Origin: Candidatus Gastranaerophilales bacterium
Lineage (GTDB): Bacteria; Cyanobacteriota; Vampirovibrionia; Gastranaerophilales; Gastranaerophilaceae
Direction: 5' to 3'
Length of the DNA: 64,000 nt
NCBI GenBank assembly: GCA_944325315.1
Contig: CALVAA010000009.1
Coordinates: 32,848-96,847 of the forward strand
Shown: positions 8,164 to 15,294 of the stretch, one piece after another
Layout: every line of letters starts with the position of its first letter
How positions within the stretch are numbered: the stretch's first letter is position 1
The notes under the pieces: generated by a model
What the model saw: only the letters and a program-made list of their open reading frames with translations
The model's database searches: none
What the model was told of the DNA's origin: nothing
Made by a program: the position numbers and the translations under genes

Positions 8164-9938
8164 CAATCTAATACTTTTTTTGTTTTTAAATTCGTGCAAA
8201 CCCCACAATTAGAACATTTAACTTCACAAGGAATTGTGGAAATTTCTTTATATGCTTTTTTGTATTCATTCATAAGCCAGGTTCTGTTCAACCCAAAGTC
8301 AATATTTTCCCATGGGAGTTTTTTTTCTATTGATAATTCTTGAGTTGTTTCTTTTTCAATATCTATATTTAATTTTTTTTCAACTTCCGAATAGATTTCT
8401 TTTTTTATATTCTCATCCCAACTTTCAAGATAGCATCCGTTTTTATATAACTCGTACAAAAATAAGCTTTCTTTTTTGCCGCCTCTTGCAAAAAAAGCTT
8501 CAAGCATAGATACAAAAGGATTATGAAAATTTAATTTAGCGTTTTTAATCCTGTTTTTTTGATTTTTTAAATATTTAATTTTTTCTTCTATCTCAAATAA
8601 AGTGTTCTGTCTCGCCCATTGAAAAGGAGTGTGGGGCTTTGGAACAAATATTGAAACAGAACAAGTAATATTCGGATACTTTAAACCCTCTTTTTTGCAA
8701 ATAAGATTAACATTTTCAATAAGCTTTACAATTGCTTCGATATCATCCATATTTTCAAAAGGAAGGCCTATTATAAAATAATATTTTATTTTACTCCAGC
8801 CGTTTTTTATGCAGGATATCGTTGCATCTATAATTTGTTTTTCAGATAAATTTTTATTTATAATATCCCTCATTCTCTGGCTTCCTGCCTCAGGGGCAAT
8901 TGTAATTGATGCTTTTCTTTCACCACAGGCTAACTTTGCTAAATTCAAAGAAAACTTATCCGCTCTTTGGGAAGGAAGCGAAACACTTATACCTGTTCCT
9001 TTAAAATGACAATTTAATTCAGTTAAAATTTCTTCGATTTTACTGTGATCATTAGATGATAAAGATAAAAGCGAATACTCGTCATATCCTGTGTTTTTAG
9101 TGTATTCTTCGGCTAATTTAATAATATCTTCCTTTTTTCTTTCCCTTATTGGAAGATTAATATGGGAAGCTTGACAAAAACGACACAATCTTCCGCAGCC
9201 GCGCCTTAATTCAACAACGGCTCTATCGTGGATTGAAGCAAAGTGTGGTATCGGAGAATTTTTAGGATGATTTTCAAAAGTTAATTCAGCAACTCTTTTC
9301 TTGGCTCTCTGATTATACCCGGGGGCAAAAATTCCTTCAATTTCAGATAATTTTTTTAAAATTTCTTCTCTTTTATTATTTTTATTATTCTTTATAACTT
9401 CTAAAACTTCAATATTAACTTCTTCACCATCCCCTATAACAAAAATATCTATATAAGGAATCATAGGATAAGGATTGGCGCAACACGGCCCGCCTGCAAG
9501 AATAATAGGACAAGAGCCGTTTCTGTCTTTTGAAAATAATGGAATATCAAACAATTCCAACATTTTTAATACAGTCGTGTATGACATTTCATATTGAAGA
9601 GAAAAACCAATTACATCAAAATCTTTTGGTTTTCTTTTTGATTCAAGAGCATAAATTTTTTTATTGTATTTATCTAAAAGATTTATAAAATCAAAATCAG
9701 GCGCATATATTCTATCGCACAAAAATCCTTCTTTTTTATTTATTAAATCGTATATAATTTTATGTCCGAAGTTGCTTATTCCGATTTCATACTTATCCGG
9801 AAAAGCAAAGAGAAATTTAACATCAGAATTGTCAAAGTTTTTATCATAAGAAGCAAATTCATCTCCGATATATCTTGAAGGCCGTTCGGTTTTATAGAGA
9901 ATTTGTGAATATTCTTTTAAAAAATTATCGTCAATCAT
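8160..9938 (-). CDS. B12-binding-type radical SAM protein (TIGR03960-like)
   Basis: A 592-residue protein. The N-terminal ~190 residues resemble a cobalamin-binding-like domain (FAFPDKYEIGISN, GFSLQYEMSYT, ILAGGPCCANP). The radical SAM cluster motif CGRLCRFC follows AVVELRRG, with a TIM-barrel region through KIKYYFIIGLPFE. Near the C-terminus a CEVKCSNCGVC motif may hold a second cluster. The architecture matches a family often paired with a DUF2344 protein, which is not seen here. Substrate unknown. No Shine-Dalgarno is visible; TTTAAT lies 6 bp upstream of the start, which may be leaderless. Confidence 0.85.
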   Translation of the reverse strand: MIDDNFLKEYSQILYKTERPSRYIGDEFASYDKNFDNSDVKFLFAFPDKYEIGISNFGHKIIYDLINKKEGFLCDRIYAPDFDFINLLDKYNKKIYALESKRKPKDFDVIGFSLQYEMSYTTVLKMLELFDIPLFSKDRNGSCPIILAGGPCCANPYPMIPYIDIFVIGDGEEVNIEVLEVIKNNKNNKREEILKKLSEIEGIFAPGYNQRAKKRVAELTFENHPKNSPIPHFASIHDRAVVELRRGCGRLCRFCQASHINLPIRERKKEDIIKLAEEYTKNTGYDEYSLLSLSSNDHSKIEEILTELNCHFKGTGISVSLPSQRADKFSLNLAKLACGERKASITIAPEAGSQRMRDIINKNLSEKQIIDATISCIKNGWSKIKYYFIIGLPFENMDDIEAIVKLIENVNLICKKEGLKYPNITCSVSIFVPKPHTPFQWARQNTLFEIEEKIKYLKNQKNRIKNAKLNFHNPFVSMLEAFFARGGKKESLFLYELYKNGCYLESWDENIKKEIYSEVEKKLNIDIEKETTQELSIEKKLPWENIDFGLNRTWLMNEYKKAYKEISTIPCEVKCSNCGVCTNLKTKKVLDC

Positions 9939-9973
9939 AAAATTATTAAACTATAAAAACGAAGAAATTAGTG

Positions 9974-9993
9974 TTAAGTTATGTTAAGCGCAT
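9974..9993. promoter_or_regulatory. Tandem TTAAG direct repeat, candidate OmpR-family (RpaB) operator
   Basis: TTAAGTTATG TTAAGCGCAT: two TTAAG units exactly 10 bp apart, one DNA turn, in the gap between the radical SAM gene and the hypothetical at 10077. On the other strand it reads CTTAACAT AA CTTAACAC, close in layout to the cyanobacterial HLR1 site. Confidence 0.4.
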
Positions 9994-10076
9994 AGAAAAA
10001 TAAAAGCAATTTTTACAAACAATAACTCTTTATTATATTGTAAGGTTAGTTTAAAATTAGTTTAGGAGTGTGTGTT

Positions 10077-10622
10077 ATGGCGTGGCTTATAATGGCTGTA
10101 AGGAGAAACGAACTGCAACGCAGCATTAATGATCATAGATATGAACAGCTGCAAATAACAAGAGAATTGAGACAACTTTCAAATTTTTCAAGCTCACTTG
10201 GAGACGGACAAATATCCCCCAATGAAATAGATGGCCTTGGAAGCAATTTATTCGGAAGTGCACTTGATTTTATGGGTTATTCAAAAGACGCAGCAGCAGA
10301 AGCTGCGCAGTATCAAACTGAAAAATACGAAACAGCCTATCAAGACGCAACTCAAGACCAGCTGACAAATGCAGGATTATCACTTTATATGGACGAAAGC
10401 GGTAATCTCGATACCGAATCTTTATATCAAAAATTCTACGAAGAAGCCCTTGTTGAATATGCACAGGAATATGTACTTCCAAGACTAAACGAAATTGAAA
10501 AAGACTTACAAGACAAACAAACCGAACTCGAAATGATAACAGAATCCGAACAAGCAGAACTCGAACAGCTAAAAAGCAGTATAAGCGGCGAAATCCAAAA
10601 CAATACAATTAAACTTGCTTAA
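10077..10622 (+). CDS. Hypothetical helical protein
   Basis: A 181-residue protein with no family I recognise. The first ~12 residues (MAWLIMAVRRNEL) are hydrophobic then basic, followed by a Gln/Arg-rich helix, a Gly/Ser-rich stretch with LGDGQISPNEIDGLGSNLFG, and a long acidic coiled coil (residues about 115-175, Glu/Gln/Leu heptads). The frame is open from a GTG at 10068, but AGGAG at 10064-10068 positions the ATG at 10077. It stands alone between a candidate operator and a strong terminator, so it is probably a well-expressed single gene. A filament or secretion accessory role is possible but not shown. Confidence 0.75.
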   Translation: MAWLIMAVRRNELQRSINDHRYEQLQITRELRQLSNFSSSLGDGQISPNEIDGLGSNLFGSALDFMGYSKDAAAEAAQYQTEKYETAYQDATQDQLTNAGLSLYMDESGNLDTESLYQKFYEEALVEYAQEYVLPRLNEIEKDLQDKQTELEMITESEQAELEQLKSSISGEIQNNTIKLA

Positions 10623-10649
10623 CAAAAATAAAACTCCTGAATAATAAAA

Positions 10650-10677
10650 ATGCTCACCTCAAGTGAGCATTTTTTTT
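10650..10677 (+). terminator. Rho-independent terminator
   Basis: The stem ATGCTCAC / GTGAGCAT (8 bp, loop CTCAA) is followed by eight T. It ends the 10077 gene just before the RpaB-like regulator's control region. Confidence 0.92.
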
Positions 10678-10687
10678 GCAAAAAAAA

Positions 10688-10712
10688 TTAACTTATGTTA
10701 ATATAAGTTTAA
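10688..10712. promoter_or_regulatory. Triple 10-bp direct repeat upstream of the RpaB-like gene
   Basis: TTAACTTATG, TTAATATAAG and TTTAA begin at 10688, 10698 and 10708, a strict 10-bp period. The 15-mer TTAACTTATGTTAAT differs by two bases from the repeat at 9974. The position, 45-70 bp before the regulator's ATG, suggests autoregulation. Confidence 0.45.
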
Positions 10713-10756
10713 AAAACTATATATTTTGTAATGTTATGAATAAGTAAGGAAGAAAA

Positions 10757-11503
10757 ATGACCAAAGATGTGCAAGGCGAACAAACGGATTCCAAGCAAAA
10801 AATTCTTGTTGTAGATGATGAAGCAAGTATCAGAAGAATCTTAGAAACCCGTCTTAAAATGGCAGGATACAATGTTGTTACAGCAGAAGACGGCGAAGAA
10901 GCAGTTGAGCTTTTTAATAAAACAAACCCGGATATTGTTATTCTTGATGTTATGATGCCAAAAATGGATGGCTATGGAGTAACAAGAGAAATAAGAAGAG
11001 TATCGGATGTACCCATTATTATCTTAACTGCACTGGGAGATGTATCGGAAAGAATAACGGGGCTTGAATTAGGTGCAGATGATTATGTAATTAAACCATT
11101 TAGTCCAAAAGAGCTTGAAGCTCGTGTTAAAGCTGTTTTAAGAAGAACAGTAAACAAAGATATAACCATTCCCACAGGAAAAGCTACTAAAAATGTTATT
11201 ACAACAGGAAATATTAAAATTGACACAGCCAGAAGACAAGTTTATCGTAAAAATGAAAGAATACGTCTTACGGGAATGGAATTTAGCTTGCTTGAATTAT
11301 TAGTAAATAATTCAGGAACTGCATACTCAAGAAATGAAATCCTTCAACATGTTTGGGCATACCCCCCTGATCACAGGATAGATACACGTGTAGTTGATGT
11401 GCATATTTCAAGACTGCGCTCAAAATTGGAAACTGACCCTGCCAACCCGGAATTAATCCTTACTGCTCGCGGCATAGGCTATATGTTTCAAAGAATAGGC
11501 TAA
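10757..11503 (+). CDS. rpaB: OmpR-family response regulator, RpaB (Ycf27) orthologue
   Basis: A 248-residue regulator: receiver (residues 14-130, Asp64 phospho-acceptor, Thr91, Lys113) and OmpR-type winged helix (150-248). Segments KILVVDDEASIRRILETRL, LDVMMPKMDGYGV, LTALGDVSERITGLELGAD, KPFSPKELEARV, RIRLTGMEFSLLELLV and RVVDVHISRLRSKLE are those of cyanobacterial RpaB, which controls high-light and stress genes by binding HLR1 repeats. In this non-photosynthetic setting its targets must differ. AAGGAAGA precedes the ATG. An M14 peptidase gene starts 1 bp after the stop. Confidence 0.92.
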   Translation: MTKDVQGEQTDSKQKILVVDDEASIRRILETRLKMAGYNVVTAEDGEEAVELFNKTNPDIVILDVMMPKMDGYGVTREIRRVSDVPIIILTALGDVSERITGLELGADDYVIKPFSPKELEARVKAVLRRTVNKDITIPTGKATKNVITTGNIKIDTARRQVYRKNERIRLTGMEFSLLELLVNNSGTAYSRNEILQHVWAYPPDHRIDTRVVDVHISRLRSKLETDPANPELILTARGIGYMFQRIG

Positions 11504-11504
11504 T

Positions 11505-12104
11505 ATGTCAGATAATATAGTACTAATCAAAAAAGAAAACTCCGATTGCAATAAAAAACTTCTTGTGATCGGAGTTTTCCATGGTGATGAATTTCAAGGG
11601 GAATATTTTATTAATTCATACCTTAAAAACTCAAGTCCGGTTACAAAAAACGCTGTTTACTATATTCCAAGACTTAATTTTTCAAAAGAAAGAAAAAATC
11701 CAAATGGTGTTGATTTAAATAGAAATTTTCCAACCAAAAACTGGATAAAAACTGCTAACAATGACTATTTTGGAGGAGAAAAGCCAAATAGTGAAATTGA
11801 AACAAAATTTTTGGTTAATTTAATAAACCAAAACAATTTTAGTGCAATAATTACAATCCACTCACCATACAAAGTTATTAACTACGACGGGCCTGCAGAA
11901 AAACTTGCTCAAAAAATATCTGAATTTTTAAATTACCCGACAACAAATGATATAGGCTATCCAACACCCGGAAGCTTCGGAACGTATTGCGGAATAGAAA
12001 GAAATATCCCTACTATTACAATCGAAATAGATGAAAATGAAGATATTGAATTATTAAACAGAAAGTTTTACAAACTGTTTAAATGGCTCGAAAACGAGTA
12101 TTGA
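11505..12104 (+). CDS. M14-family zinc carboxypeptidase / murein peptide amidase-like
   Basis: A 199-residue cytoplasmic-looking protein. FHGDEFQGE supplies the HxxE zinc ligands (His26, Glu29), DLNRNFP the substrate-binding Asn-Arg, TIHSP the third zinc ligand (His119) and ITIEID the catalytic Glu (Glu174). This matches the short MpaA-like branch that cleaves gamma-D-Glu-diaminopimelate links in recycled muropeptides. There is no signal peptide, consistent with peptidoglycan recycling rather than wall lysis. It starts 1 bp after rpaB and is probably co-transcribed with it, which could tie recycling to the RpaB response (inference). Confidence 0.85.
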   Translation: MSDNIVLIKKENSDCNKKLLVIGVFHGDEFQGEYFINSYLKNSSPVTKNAVYYIPRLNFSKERKNPNGVDLNRNFPTKNWIKTANNDYFGGEKPNSEIETKFLVNLINQNNFSAIITIHSPYKVINYDGPAEKLAQKISEFLNYPTTNDIGYPTPGSFGTYCGIERNIPTITIEIDENEDIELLNRKFYKLFKWLENEY

Positions 12105-12133
12105 TACAATTCAAAACATTGCTCTTAAATATA

Positions 12134-12157
12134 TTAACATTTTATACAAAATGTTAA
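12134..12157. promoter_or_regulatory. Perfect palindrome upstream of the prepilin-like gene
   Basis: Arms TTAACATTTT and AAAATGTTAA (10 bp, exact) flank ATAC, 28 bp before the prepilin ATG at 12185. There is no T-tract, so it is unlikely to be a terminator. It shares the TTAACA core of the candidate RpaB sites. Confidence 0.45.
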
Positions 12158-12184
12158 GTCAAAACACAAAACAAGGATACTACA

Positions 12185-12283
12185 ATGAACAAAAAGGGTT
12201 TCGGACTCGTTGAATTAATGATTGCATTTGTTGCGCTTGCATGTATTATGGCAGCAGTTATGCCTGTCTTAGAAAAAAATTAA
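12185..12283 (+). CDS. Type IV prepilin-like N-terminus (32 codons), 5' part of the frameshifted Cys-rich gene
   Basis: Reads MNKKGFGLVELMIAFVALAC and on to VLEKN, then stop: a class III prepilin leader (cleavage after KKG, Glu at +5) and hydrophobic pilin helix. AAGG lies 8 bp before the ATG, the best ribosome-binding site in the region. The frame ends at 12283, but at the A7 tract 12273-12279 the codons form the heptamer A AAA AAT. A -1 shift there continues as K-K-L-I-K-G into the Cys-rich frame. I take the two pieces as one gene, decoded by slippage or broken by a one-base deletion. Confidence 0.7.
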   Translation: MNKKGFGLVELMIAFVALACIMAAVMPVLEKN

Positions 12284-13446
12284 TAAAAGGCGTAAATATA
12301 ACAAGAATAAAACAGCTCGAAACAACCTGTGATAAATATTTCGGCCCTGATTGCAGATTTTGTGAAAGCGACAAACAGTGTTTGGTTTGTACAAAAAACT
12401 GTCTTTCAGGAGAATTTTTAGATGCAAAAAACTGCACTTGCTCAAATTGTAAAATTTCAAACTGCGACAAATGCAACAATGACTCATGCGCCAAATGTAA
12501 TAGCGGCTACTATCTTGAAGATAATATATGTAAAATTTGTCCTATCGGATACATATGCGACAGTCAAAATAAAACACTTTGCCCGGCAGGAACGTATCAA
12601 AATGAAGAAGGAAAAAACCAATGCAAAAGTTGTCCCGAAGGACAATATCAGGATGAAACAGGAAAAGAAAACTGTAAATTATGCTCTGAAAAATTCGCGA
12701 ACTGCAGCATATGCAATGCAAATGAATGCCTTGAATGCAACGAAGGAATGGAGTTAGCTAACGGGCAATGCAGAGAAGAATGGTGTAAAGGAGCTAATTT
12801 TATGAAAATTGAAAACCTTTGTTTTACAAGAAGAAATATGGGAGACAGTGCAATTTTAACCATACCTGATTCTATAAAAAAAATAGAAGTTAATGAATCA
12901 TTAGCATACATCCCCCAAGCAGAACTGCAGGATGATGAAATTTGTTATACCGGTGAAAAATGCTGTTTTTGGGGAGAAACTTCTAGAAATAAAACCGGAA
13001 ATGTTGGCCGGTGTGATTCTATCACCAACGGAAGCTACTCAGGATGTAACAGAACAGTCTGCAATCATTTTGCAGCACAAGAAATATGCAGCAGTTTTAA
13101 ATATAAAAATAAAAACTGGAGATTGCCAAAAGAAAGCGAGGTTTTAAATTTAATAAATTATTCATCACAACTAAAAGATGACGGGCTAATGCTGTGCAGT
13201 TATACAGATGCAAAGGTAACAAACCAGACAACATGTCCTGCAGTATATAATTGCAGCATGCAGCCGATTTCTGAACTTAATATGTACGGAGGCACTAACT
13301 TTTGCAGAGCGAGCAATATTTGTTTAGATTCTTCATACAAACAAGGAGCGCTATACTTTACAGATGCTTATAATGCGACAGATAATAAAATAGAGCGTAA
13401 TCCAAGTTACCATGGTTTTTCTGTTAGATGCGTAACTGAAATATAA
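12241..13446 (+). CDS. Cys-rich surface protein with furin/GCC2-GCC3-like repeats, main frame of the frameshifted prepilin gene
   Basis: The ATG at 12241 lies inside the prepilin helix, out of frame, and has no ribosome-binding site, so real translation probably enters near 12274-12280 from the frame starting at 12185. After about residue 30 there are some 24 cysteines in C-x2-C and C-x4-C spacing, including tandem CPAGTYQNEEGKNQCKSC and CPEGQYQDETGKENCKLC, the pattern of eukaryote-like growth-factor-receptor or GCC2/GCC3 repeats. The C-terminal ~190 residues (NWRLPKESEVL, GFSVRCV) resemble DUF1566/FISUMP-type domains. A pilus-linked adhesin is likely (inference). Ligand unknown. Confidence 0.75.
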   Translation: MYYGSSYACLRKKLIKGVNITRIKQLETTCDKYFGPDCRFCESDKQCLVCTKNCLSGEFLDAKNCTCSNCKISNCDKCNNDSCAKCNSGYYLEDNICKICPIGYICDSQNKTLCPAGTYQNEEGKNQCKSCPEGQYQDETGKENCKLCSEKFANCSICNANECLECNEGMELANGQCREEWCKGANFMKIENLCFTRRNMGDSAILTIPDSIKKIEVNESLAYIPQAELQDDEICYTGEKCCFWGETSRNKTGNVGRCDSITNGSYSGCNRTVCNHFAAQEICSSFKYKNKNWRLPKESEVLNLINYSSQLKDDGLMLCSYTDAKVTNQTTCPAVYNCSMQPISELNMYGGTNFCRASNICLDSSYKQGALYFTDAYNATDNKIERNPSYHGFSVRCVTEI

Positions 13447-13471
13447 TATTATTCTTTTGTGTTTTGATGAT

Positions 13472-13494
13472 GAGGGTTAAATACCCTCTTTTTT
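13472..13494 (+). terminator. Rho-independent terminator after the Cys-rich gene
   Basis: GAGGGT / ACCCTC stem with a TAAAT loop, followed by six T. Confidence 0.85.
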
Positions 13495-13627
13495 ATATTA
13501 AATTTGTTTATCCTAAGTTTCTTGAAACCATAAAATGCAAGATAGAATTACACCTGTTCAACAAGACCATAATAAAGCTCAAATTGTGAAATATATGAGT
13601 CAATATATTGAAAACTCTATATTACTT

Positions 13628-14485
13628 TTAAGCTAATTCTATTCTCTTTTTTTCACGTATCAATTTATCATAAACCCATTCCGGGACAAAATTTTTCCCT
13701 ATTAAAATTGTTTTATGATTCATGGAAGGCGCATGGAAATCAGACCCTCCCGTTACAATTAACCCGTATTGTTCTGCGATTGTTGAAAAATGCTCAACTG
13801 CGGCAGGAGAGTGTTTTCTATGGTATGCTTCAATTCCCCTGAGTCCGTAATTTACAAGCTCACAAGTCAGTTTGTCCGCAATATCAACATCAATCGGATG
13901 AGCAAAAACAGGAATTCCGTTTGCTTCATTAATTACTTCGACAGCGTCATGGGGGCTTACTGTTTTTCTTTCAACATAAACATCCGAATTGTTGTTTATA
14001 AATTTTGCATAAGCTTCCATAATATTTGCACTACCGCCGCAAGAAGTTATTGCTCTTGCAATATGTGGACGTCCGATAGAACCCATAGGAGCAACGAGTT
14101 TTTGCACATCTTCAAACTTAATTTTAATTCCTTCTTTTTTCGCCAAAAGTTCAATAATTTTATGCGTTTGCTCAATTCTTGCTTTTTGTTGAAAAGCAAG
14201 CATATCTTTAAACTGAAGATTTTCCTTGTCCATAAAATAGCCCAGAATATGAACTTCATAGCCTTTATATATTGTATTTATTTCAACACCGGGTATAATT
14301 TCAAGATTATATCTGTTTTTGTTTACCCAGTCAAGCGCAATATTATAAGACAAAACATTATCATGATCGGTTAGAGCAATGCAGTCCATGCCGCAGTCAA
14401 CGGAAGCATCGACAATTTCTTGTGGTGACAGCATTCCATCAGAATAAGTAGTATGGATATGTAAGTCAATCTTCACTTTCCTCAT
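13628..14485 (-). CDS. PHP-domain phosphoesterase (RNase AM / YciV-like)
   Basis: A metal-dependent PHP phosphoesterase of the TrpH/YciV group, whose members trim 5' ends of RNA and hydrolyse 3',5'-nucleoside bisphosphates. Visible metal motifs: DLHIHTTYSDG, LTDHDN, PGVEIN, HILGYF, GRPHIARA, FAHPID and GGSDFHA. The frame opens at 14506, inside ymdB. ATG 14485 has GAGG abutting it; GTG 14476 has that GAGG at 9 bp and fits the ribosome better. I give 14485, with 14476 a strong alternative. It overlaps ymdB slightly, in the RNA-processing operon rny-ymdB-php. Confidence 0.88.
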   Translation of the reverse strand: MRKVKIDLHIHTTYSDGMLSPQEIVDASVDCGMDCIALTDHDNVLSYNIALDWVNKNRYNLEIIPGVEINTIYKGYEVHILGYFMDKENLQFKDMLAFQQKARIEQTHKIIELLAKKEGIKIKFEDVQKLVAPMGSIGRPHIARAITSCGGSANIMEAYAKFINNNSDVYVERKTVSPHDAVEVINEANGIPVFAHPIDVDIADKLTCELVNYGLRGIEAYHRKHSPAAVEHFSTIAEQYGLIVTGGSDFHAPSMNHKTILIGKNFVPEWVYDKLIREKKRIELA

Positions 14486-15284
14486 CCTCGCAATTATTGT
14501 ATACAAAACTTATTCTATTAATACTTATAGCACGATTATTATCAAATTCAACTTCGCAGCCATTAAGTATATAAGGAGGAGAAGTTTCAACTTCAAATCT
14601 TTCGTTAACAGAAGTCATAAGCCGCTTTAAGGAAGCATCATATTCCATGCCAATTACACTGTTTAAACTTCCCACAAAACCGGCATCTGTTAAGTATGCG
14701 CATCTTGAATCAATTATTCTTTCATCGGCACTTTGGACATGTGTGTGAGTTCCGATTACGGCACTTACCCCTAAAGATGAAGCATATTTAGCAAAGCATT
14801 GTTTTTCTGCCGTTGCTTCAGCATGAAAATCAACAAAAATAATTTTATCATCCGGATTACATTTATTTTTTAATTCGCTAAAAATATTCTCCAAGGCAAC
14901 AAACGGACAATCAATTGGCGGCATAAAGGTTTTACCCAAAAGATTAATAACTATTATTTTATTGTCAAAAATTCTATAGCCAACCCCTTTTAGAGTTTTG
15001 TGGTAATTATAAGGACGTATCAGTGCATCTGATTCTTCAATGTATGATAAAATATCTTTTTTATCCCATATATGGTTTCCGGATGTGAGGCAATTTATAC
15101 CGTAGCTTAACAGTTCATCATGATTTTTTTTGGTTAAACCAAATCCATGGCTTGCGTTTTCTGCATTAGCTATAATAAAATCATATTTTTCTTTATTGTT
15201 TTCATCAAGCAAAAAATGTTTAACCGTCTTTCGTCCAAAGCGGCCCACAATATCACCAATAAATAAAATTTTTGTATTTGACAT
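14466..15284 (-). CDS. ymdB: YmdB-type metallophosphoesterase
   Basis: A calcineurin-like phosphodiesterase of the TIGR00282/YmdB family, which hydrolyses 2',3'- or 3',5'-cyclic nucleotides. The motifs are FIGDIVGRFGR (Asp ligand), NAENASHGFGL, TSGNHIWD, VDFHAEATAEK and GTHTHVQSADERI. The open frame starts at 15305, but the conserved N-terminus MSNTKILFIGD begins at ATG 15284, 10 bp after the rny stop, behind a weak CAGG. The rny-ymdB order is a widespread conserved pair, consistent with joint roles in RNA turnover. Confidence 0.93.
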   Translation of the reverse strand: MSNTKILFIGDIVGRFGRKTVKHFLLDENNKEKYDFIIANAENASHGFGLTKKNHDELLSYGINCLTSGNHIWDKKDILSYIEESDALIRPYNYHKTLKGVGYRIFDNKIIVINLLGKTFMPPIDCPFVALENIFSELKNKCNPDDKIIFVDFHAEATAEKQCFAKYASSLGVSAVIGTHTHVQSADERIIDSRCAYLTDAGFVGSLNSVIGMEYDASLKRLMTSVNERFEVETSPPYILNGCEVEFDNNRAISINRISFVYNNCEDEESED

Positions 15285-15294
15285 TTTTGCCTGA

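Noticed and set aside
12241..12300. ATG 12241 as the true start of the Cys-rich protein
   Set aside because: It lies inside the prepilin helix in the wrong frame and has no ribosome-binding site; the prepilin ATG at 12185 has both leader and site.
13535..13639. A 34-codon plus-strand ORF starting MQDRITPVQQDHNK
   Set aside because: No ribosome-binding site, located after a terminator, and overlapping the end of the PHP gene on the other strand.
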